NCBI RefSeq assembly: GCF_900156025.1
Contig: NZ_FTMO01000007.1
Span: 124,001 to 188,000 of the forward strand
Direction of reading: 5' to 3'
DNA length: 64,000 bases
Source of the DNA: Allobosea sp. TND4EK4
Lineage (GTDB): Bacteria; Pseudomonadota; Alphaproteobacteria; Rhizobiales; Beijerinckiaceae
Part shown: positions 58,988-64,000 of the stretch, in pieces
Layout: each line of letters starts with the position of its first letter
How positions within the stretch are numbered: the first letter of the stretch is position 1
Notes under the pieces: model-generated
Databases searched by the model: none
Told to the model about the DNA's origin: nothing
Seen by the model: only the letters and a program-made list of their open reading frames with translations
Translations under genes and position numbers: made by a program

Positions 58988-60147
58988 CGCGTCACCAGGG
59001 CGATGCGGGCATTGTACCAGTTCATCAGCGCGGACACGGCGAGCCCGATCACGAGATAGACGGCGAGCGTCATCGCGATGATCTCGATCGCCTGGCCGGT
59101 GTTGTTGAGCGCCGAGCCCATGAACAGGCTGACCAGGTCGGGATAGGCGATGGCCGCGCCGAAGGAAGAGTTCTTCAGCACGTTGAGATACTGGTTGGTC
59201 ATCGGCGGGATCATCACCCGCAGCGCCTGCGGGATGGTGACAAGGCGCAGGATCTGGCCGGGCCGCAGGCCGAGCGCCGCCCCGGCCTCGGTCTGGCCAT
59301 GGGACACGGACTGAATGCCGCCGCGCACGATCTCGGCGATGAAGCCGGCCGTGTAGGTGACGAGTGCGGCCAGGAGCGCGACGAATTCCGGAATGACGAC
59401 GAAACCGCCGCGATAGTTGAAGCCGCGCAGGGCCGGTACATCCCAGCGCGTCGCCAGCACCGCCCAGGTCAACGCCAGCAGCGGCACGGCCACGAGCAGC
59501 ACGAGGCCGACCCGCAGGGTCGGCGCGTGGCGGCCGGTGCGCTCCTGACGGCGCCGCCCCCATAGAGCGAAGGCGATATAGCCGACGAGGCAGGCGAGGA
59601 TGAGCAGCCCGGCGACGCGCAGGCTCTCGAGCCCATCCGGAAGAGGGATGGTGAGGCCGCGGTTGTTCAGGAAGGCCACGCCGAAGACGCTGAGGCTCTG
59701 GCGCGGCTGCGGCAGCGCCGCGATGACGCCGAAATACCAGAAGAGCACGAAGAACAGCAGCGGGATGTTGCGGACGAATTCGATATAGGCGCCGGCGATG
59801 GCCGAAAGCAGCCAGTGCGAGGAGAGCCGCGCGACGCCGATGACGAAGCCGAGCAGCGTCGACAGCACCACCGCAATCACGCTGACCAGCATCGTGTTGG
59901 CGACACCGACCCAGAACAGGCCCAGAATATTGTCGGCCTGGGTGTAGCCGGTGAGGACGAAGGGCACCTCGATGCCCGAGGTGCGCCACAGGAAGCCGAA
60001 GCCCGAGGCAATGCCGGCCTTGACCATGTTCTCCGAGGCGTTGCGCACGAAGAAGACGGCAAGCGCCACCAGAAACACGACGAGCGCGATCTGGTAGATC
60101 CAGTCGCGCACGCGCTTGTCGTTGAGGAGGGAGAGAGGGCTGGTCAA
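58984..60147 (-). CDS. aapQ: General L-amino acid ABC transporter permease (AapQ-like)
   Basis: 387 residues, eight membrane segments. The N-terminal half has a long insertion before the main helix bundle, as in AapQ; the EAA loop is ETVRGG-like EIVRGGIQSVSHGQTEAGAALGL near ~275. It pairs with AapM in the inner membrane. Its start is 165 bp downstream of the aapJ stop, with a palindromic repeat between, and its stop overlaps aapM by 4 bp. Confidence 0.93.
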   Translation of the reverse strand: MTSPLSLLNDKRVRDWIYQIALVVFLVALAVFFVRNASENMVKAGIASGFGFLWRTSGIEVPFVLTGYTQADNILGLFWVGVANTMLVSVIAVVLSTLLGFVIGVARLSSHWLLSAIAGAYIEFVRNIPLLFFVLFWYFGVIAALPQPRQSLSVFGVAFLNNRGLTIPLPDGLESLRVAGLLILACLVGYIAFALWGRRRQERTGRHAPTLRVGLVLLVAVPLLALTWAVLATRWDVPALRGFNYRGGFVVIPEFVALLAALVTYTAGFIAEIVRGGIQSVSHGQTEAGAALGLRPGQILRLVTIPQALRVMIPPMTNQYLNVLKNSSFGAAIAYPDLVSLFMGSALNNTGQAIEIIAMTLAVYLVIGLAVSALMNWYNARIALVTR

Positions 60148-60173
60148 GGCGGGACCGTCATTCGGGGTGGAAT

Positions 60174-60301
60174 GTCATTCCGGGGCTTCGCGCAGCGGAG
60201 AACCCGGAACCCACGACAGGGTGAGCGATGAAGAATGGCGATGACCGGCCCAACCCAGTCGCGGGTTCCGGGTTCACGCCTTCGGCGTGCTCCGGAATGA
60301 C
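60174..60301. repeat. 128-bp nested palindrome between aapJ and aapQ
   Basis: Outer arms are GTCATTCCGG at 60174-60183 and CCGGAATGAC at 60292-60301. A 13-bp inner pair, GAACCCGGAACCC (60200-60212) with its complement (60263-60275), lies inside. It is in the operon gap between the binding-protein gene and the permeases and may raise binding-protein mRNA stability relative to the permeases, as REP elements do. Confidence 0.8.
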
Positions 60302-60311
60302 AGCGTCACTC

Positions 60312-61346
60312 TCACTGGAAAGGCGGGGTGAACAGCAGGCCGCCCTTGACCCAGAGCTGGTTCTGGCCGCGCTCGAGCTTGAGCGGCGAGGCCATGCCGA
60401 CGGTGCGCTCATAGCTCTCGCCGTAATTGCCGACCTGCTTGATCGCCTTGAACATCCAGTCGTTGGGGAGGCCCATCATCTCGCCAAAACCGCCCTCGGC
60501 GCCGAGCAGGCGGCGAACTTCGGAGTTCTTCGAGCTCGCCTTCATCTCGTCCACGTTCTTGGAGGTGACGCCGAGCATCTCGGCCGCGATCGTGCCGTTC
60601 AGCACCCAGCGGACGATGAGCTGCCAGCGTTCGTCGCCCCAGCGGGTCACCGGGCCCTGCGGGTCGTTCGAGATCGGCTTGGTCAGGATGATATGGTCGT
60701 CGGGAGCCTTGAGCTTGATGCGCTGGCCGGCCAGCGCGCCGACGCCGGCGGTGTAGGCGTCGCAGCGGCCGGCATCATAGGCCGCGATGGCATCGTCGTT
60801 CTTCTGGAAGTTCGTGATGGTGACCTTGAGGTTACGCTCACGGAACCAGTCGGCGGCGTTCTTTTCCTCGGTCGAGCCGGCGGCGACGCAGACCGAAGCG
60901 CCGTCGAGGCCCTCCGCCTCCTTCACGCCGGTGGACTTGCGGACGATGAAGGTCTGGCCCTCGTAGAAGTTGATGCCCTGGAAATTGAGGCCCAGCGTGG
61001 CGTTGCGCGAGAAAGTGATGGTCGAGTTGCGCGCCAGCACGTCGACCTGGCCCGACTGCAGGATCGGCCAGCGCTGCTGGACGGAGGTCGGCGTATACTT
61101 GACCTTGCTGGCGTCGCCGAAGATGGCAGCAGCGAGCGCGCGGCAGTAATCGACGTCGAGGCCGGTCCACTCGCCCTTGTCGTTGGCGAAGGAGAAGCCG
61201 GGCAGGCCCAGATGCACGCCGCATTCGAGATGGCCACGCGCCTTCACGGCATCGAGCGTCGGGCTCGGCGCCAGCTGCTGCGCCTGTGCCAGCGAGCCGA
61301 CCGAAGCGAGCGCCGCCGCCGCAACCAAAGTCCTGATCTTCATCAT
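60312..61346 (-). CDS. aapJ: General L-amino acid ABC transporter substrate-binding protein (AapJ-like)
   Basis: 344 residues with a signal peptide ending at AQAQ (~23). It is a periplasmic class II binding protein: GHLECGVHLGLPGFSFANDKG (~37-57) and VDVLARNSTITFSRN (~100) are typical of the AapJ branch, with two Cys (C42 and C68) that may pair. It captures L-amino acids and delivers them to AapQM. It is first in the minus-strand operon. The ATP-binding gene aapP is not in this window. Confidence 0.95.
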   Translation of the reverse strand: MMKIRTLVAAAALASVGSLAQAQQLAPSPTLDAVKARGHLECGVHLGLPGFSFANDKGEWTGLDVDYCRALAAAIFGDASKVKYTPTSVQQRWPILQSGQVDVLARNSTITFSRNATLGLNFQGINFYEGQTFIVRKSTGVKEAEGLDGASVCVAAGSTEEKNAADWFRERNLKVTITNFQKNDDAIAAYDAGRCDAYTAGVGALAGQRIKLKAPDDHIILTKPISNDPQGPVTRWGDERWQLIVRWVLNGTIAAEMLGVTSKNVDEMKASSKNSEVRRLLGAEGGFGEMMGLPNDWMFKAIKQVGNYGESYERTVGMASPLKLERGQNQLWVKGGLLFTPPFQ

Positions 61347-61455
61347 CCGTCTCCCGTCGCCGTTTGCGGCTTTTCCGTGTCGAAGCGCGGACTATAGGGA
61401 TTGCGGCGGAAAGGGGAATCGGTTTTGCGTCCTGCTGTTGCCAGAGCGCCGTAGA

Positions 61456-62499
61456 TCAGCTGCCGAACACCGTGTTGAGCTGGCTGCCGACCATGATGAA
61501 GGTGGTGCGCTTCGGCATTTCCTTGAGGCGGACGGCGCCGATATAGGTCATGGCCGAGCGCACGCCGCCGATCAGATCAAGCATCGTGCCTTCGACCGGA
61601 CCGCGATAAGGCACCTCGACGGTTTTCCCTTCGGAGGCGCGGTAGCGGGCGACGCCGCCGGCATACTTCTTCATCGCCGTGTCCGACGACATGCCGTAGA
61701 AGGTCATCGCGACCGGCACGCGCTCGCCGCCGCGCTCCTCGTAGCGGATATCGCCCTCGCATTCGTCATGGCCGGCGAGCATGCCGCCCATCATCACGAA
61801 GTCGGCGCCGCCGCCGAAGGCCTTTGCGACGTCGCCGGGAACCGTCAGCCCGCCATCGCCGCAGACCAGGCCTTTGAGGCCATGGGCTGCATCGGCGCAT
61901 TCGATGATGGCGGAGAGCTGCGGGTAGCCGACACCGGTCATCTTGCGCGTGGTACAGACCGAGCCGGGGCCGATGCCGACCTTGACGATGTCGGCGCCAG
62001 CCAGGATCAGCGCCTCGGTCATGTCGCCCGTGACGACGTTGCCCGCCATGATCGCAGCCTCGGGAAAGGCCTCGCGGGTCGCCTTGACGGTATCGACGAA
62101 CTTCTCGGTGTAGCCGTTGGCGACGTCGAGGCAGATCTTGGTGATCGGCGCCTGTTTGTGCACGGCCTTGAGCTTGTCGTGGTCGGCCTCGGTGGTGCCG
62201 AGCGAGTAGAAGGCGTTGGCCGCTTCCGGCTCGCGGAAGAAGGCGATCAGCTCCTCGACGGCGTAGTGCTTGTGAAGCGCGGCCATGGCGCCATGTCGCG
62301 ACAGGGCGCGCGCCATCGCCATCGTGCCGACCACATCCATATTGGCCGCGATCAGCGGAAACCCGGTCCATTCGCCGCCGGTATGGGCGAAGCGGAAGCT
62401 GCGCTCGACTTCGACATGGGCCCGGCTGCCCAGCGTGGAGCGCTTCGGGCGGATCAGCACATCGCGGAAATCGAGCTTCGGATCGTTCTCGATACGCAT
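61456..62499 (-). CDS. guaC: GMP reductase
   Basis: 347 residues, the same length as E. coli GuaC. It turns GMP to IMP with NADPH in purine salvage. The catalytic Cys182 is in [11 protein letters not shown]; the N-terminal [12 protein letters not shown] binds the base and [13 protein letters not shown] is the flap and cofactor region. It lacks the CBS domains of IMP dehydrogenase, which separates it from GuaB. Single gene, with 102 bp to the next gene on the same strand. Confidence 0.96.
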   Translation of the reverse strand: MRIENDPKLDFRDVLIRPKRSTLGSRAHVEVERSFRFAHTGGEWTGFPLIAANMDVVGTMAMARALSRHGAMAALHKHYAVEELIAFFREPEAANAFYSLGTTEADHDKLKAVHKQAPITKICLDVANGYTEKFVDTVKATREAFPEAAIMAGNVVTGDMTEALILAGADIVKVGIGPGSVCTTRKMTGVGYPQLSAIIECADAAHGLKGLVCGDGGLTVPGDVAKAFGGGADFVMMGGMLAGHDECEGDIRYEERGGERVPVAMTFYGMSSDTAMKKYAGGVARYRASEGKTVEVPYRGPVEGTMLDLIGGVRSAMTYIGAVRLKEMPKRTTFIMVGSQLNTVFGS

Positions 62500-62601
62500 G
62501 GCGGCCCCGGTCTCGGCGAATCACGGATCGGCACGCCGGCCGGCGCACAACTGTTCTTAAGCCCGCGCCGGAAGAGGAAGCAAATCGCGCACCAAGCGCG
62601 T

Positions 62602-63444
62602 CTAGCGCGCGGCGTGGGTCCCGGAGAGGTATTGCCGCAGCACCCGCATCAGGAAGGCGGGATTGCCCAGCACATAGCGGCGCCAGAGGCGGCGGGGCTC
62701 CAGCCAGAGGCGATAGACCCATTCCAGCCGCATCCGGCGGAAGGCTTCCGGCGCCCTCTGAACCTCGCCGGCGAAGAAGTCGAACAACGCACCGACTCCG
62801 GCCGCGACAGCGCAATGCTGCGGACCGAGCTTGGCGGCGATGAAACGCTCCTGGAGCGGGTTGCCGAAGGCGACCAGCAGGATGTCGGGCCGGTCCGCCT
62901 TGAGCCGCTCGAGCAGCCCCTCCTCCTCCTCCGGAGAATAGTAGCCATGGGAGACGATGCTGAAGCGGTGCTGGGGATAGCGTTGCGCAAGCTGCGCCGC
63001 GGCACGATCGGGAACGCCCGGCCGACCGCCGAGGAGCGCGACATGGAGCGAGCGCTGCTGCGAGCCGAAGAAAGCCGGAAAGAAATCGGTGCCGTTCAGA
63101 TTGTCCGGAAAGGGGGAGGCATAGAGCAGCCAGCTCCCGATATCGACGCCGATGCCGTCGGCGAGCACGAGGAAGGTCGCGAGGCTGCGCTTCAAGGGGG
63201 CATCGTCCGCCGCGACGTTCACCAGATTGGCGTTGCAGAAGGCGAGCTTCACATGCCCGCCCTCGACGATCGCTTCATTCAGCTCACCGATCGCGCTGCC
63301 GCGGCTGACGACGGCGATGCCGATGCCGCCGATGTCGCGCTTGGCGTAGCGCTGCCGCTTGCGGCCGTCGGCTTCGCTCGAAATGCTGATGGTCAGTGCT
63401 GTAGGCACGGTCGTCTTCTGTCCCGGCAAGTGAAACAGGCTCAT
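62602..63444 (-). CDS. WecB/TagA/CpsF family glycosyltransferase (GT26)
   Basis: 280 residues. The region ~40-260 is typical: FCNANLVNVAADD (~70), ADGIGVDIGSWLL (~95), VALLGGRPG (~135), DILLVAFGNPLQERFI (~188) and GVGALFDFFAGEVQRAPEAFRR (~218). The Asp and Asn are probable catalytic residues. The family adds N-acetylmannosaminuronate or a like sugar to a lipid-linked acceptor at the inner membrane. The C-terminus is basic and amphipathic (WLEPRRLWRRY), suited to membrane binding. It may belong to the same surface-glycan system as the genes at the other end of the window. Confidence 0.93.
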   Translation of the reverse strand: MSLFHLPGQKTTVPTALTISISSEADGRKRQRYAKRDIGGIGIAVVSRGSAIGELNEAIVEGGHVKLAFCNANLVNVAADDAPLKRSLATFLVLADGIGVDIGSWLLYASPFPDNLNGTDFFPAFFGSQQRSLHVALLGGRPGVPDRAAAQLAQRYPQHRFSIVSHGYYSPEEEEGLLERLKADRPDILLVAFGNPLQERFIAAKLGPQHCAVAAGVGALFDFFAGEVQRAPEAFRRMRLEWVYRLWLEPRRLWRRYVLGNPAFLMRVLRQYLSGTHAAR

Positions 63445-63882
63445 GATGCCGAGGATGACATCGCCGATTGCCGCCGAAGGTCAAGGTGAAGTCAAGCAGA
63501 AGGTGAACATGACCTTCCTCAAACTGTCGAAGCCGCATTAACGGCCATTTTTGCGGATCATAAGATATTTGTTCCAATCCGAAACGATCCGTTCAGACGG
63601 TAGGCTGGCTGGTTAAACCGCACTTGCACGATCTGTCACCAATCGGGACATCGCCGGCAATCTTGGTTCTTTTCGATACATAGACGATGTGTTCATTACT
63701 GTGGGTTTTCTCCACCTGCCATTAACCAAGGGCATGGCCGTCCGGCTGCCGGTGCAAGGCTGGCGAAGCCCGCGGCGGCGTGGCGGGCCGGAAAGAGCGT
63801 CAGGCGATTGATCGGCGCCCCGCCTTCGGCTCTGATGGGGGGAAGCGGACTGCGGCAGATCAGCCCGCGCGGAGGATGACCA
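63445..63882. promoter_or_regulatory. 438-bp divergent control region, AT-rich in part
   Basis: No supported gene. Bases ~63520-63720 are relatively AT-rich and contain TTAAC or TTAAA half-sites near 63538, 63613 and 63713. No complete CtrA box, GANTC cluster or EcfG promoter was found. The right end contains GGAGG at 63871, the ribosome binding site of the SDR gene. Confidence 0.4.
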
Positions 63883-64000
63883 TTGAACCGGATCGATTTG
63901 AGCAAGCGCGTCGCCATCGTCACGGGCGGGGCGCAGGGAATCGGGCGCGCCGTCGCCGAACGCTTCGCCGCCAGCGGCGCGAGCGTCGCGATCTGGGATG
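63883..64000 (+). CDS. SDR family oxidoreductase, 3' truncated
   Basis: A TTG start with GGAGG seven bases upstream begins an SDR protein; an ATG at 63876 is in another frame. The 39 visible residues hold the NAD(P)-binding VTGGAQGIGRAVAERFA motif of classical short-chain dehydrogenases. The rest lies beyond the window. The exact reaction cannot be given. It is divergent from the glycosyltransferase gene. Confidence 0.85.
   Translation, partial: MNRIDLSKRVAIVTGGAQGIGRAVAERFAASGASVAIWD

Overview
This window is about 64 kb of GC-rich bacterial chromosome, densely packed with core genes. Gene content and order point to an alphaproteobacterium of the order Hyphomicrobiales (Rhizobiales), plausibly a Bosea-like organism. 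The markers are a TIGR02300 (FYDLN) protein beside aroA-cmk, a trpA-accD-folC cluster, gcrA, an AapJQM-type amino-acid transporter, TadE/TadG proteins and a Cpa/Tad pilus operon. The genus is an inference from gene content, not from a marker phylogeny. One tRNA, tRNA-Ala(GGC), is present. I see no CRISPR array, insertion sequence, prophage or rRNA.

Layout. 1-3.8 kb: surface polysaccharide genes (membrane NDP-sugar dehydratase/epimerase cut by the window edge, NDP-sugar epimerase, polyprenyl-phosphate sugar-1-phosphate transferase). 3.9-9.3 kb: small hypotheticals, tRNA-Ala, FYDLN protein, aroA-cmk, a DUF1194 protein. 9.4-15.3 kb: hrpB, then trpA-accD-folC. 15.3-19.7 kb: aldo/keto reductase, L,D-transpeptidase, aldose 1-epimerase, dgoK-like kinase, retropepsin-like protease. 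19.7-31.6 kb: a complete Tad (tight adherence, Flp pilus) locus: two TadE/G pseudopilin-like proteins and a lone secretin N-domain on the minus strand, then flp-cpaA-cpaBCDEF-tadBC on the plus strand and tadD on the minus strand. 31.7-38 kb: M17 aminopeptidase, MarR regulator, NlpC/P60 peptidase, HisKA_2 sensor kinase, and a two-gene stress-type membrane operon (DUF883 plus holin-like protein) with a strong EcfG-type promoter. 38-45.6 kb: polA, aldo/keto reductase, typA, a TAXI-type binding protein. 45.7-56.7 kb: trpF-trpB, a glycosyltransferase with a GspE/MshEN-like N-terminus, SCO protein, tandem dCTP deaminase, apaG, argE, hslO, argF, argD. 56.7-64 kb: gcrA with a striking regulatory region, an aapJQM operon lacking its ATPase gene, guaC, a WecB/TagA/CpsF glycosyltransferase and the start of an SDR gene.

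How it fits together. The coding content is mostly well-known core metabolism, so I do not claim a new enzymatic or defence system. The less obvious signals are regulatory and architectural. A near-consensus ParB/parS site lies between typA and the TAXI gene. A perfect DnaA box and six CcrM (GANTC) sites lie upstream of gcrA. A near-perfect CtrA box precedes cpaB. A perfect EcfG promoter precedes the DUF883 operon. The usual trpFBA-accD-folC block is split into two pieces about 33 kb apart. A family of composite palindromic repeats sits between genes. Together these suggest a cell-cycle-controlled, possibly origin-proximal region in which Tad pili are tied to the CtrA/GcrA/DnaA/CcrM circuit.
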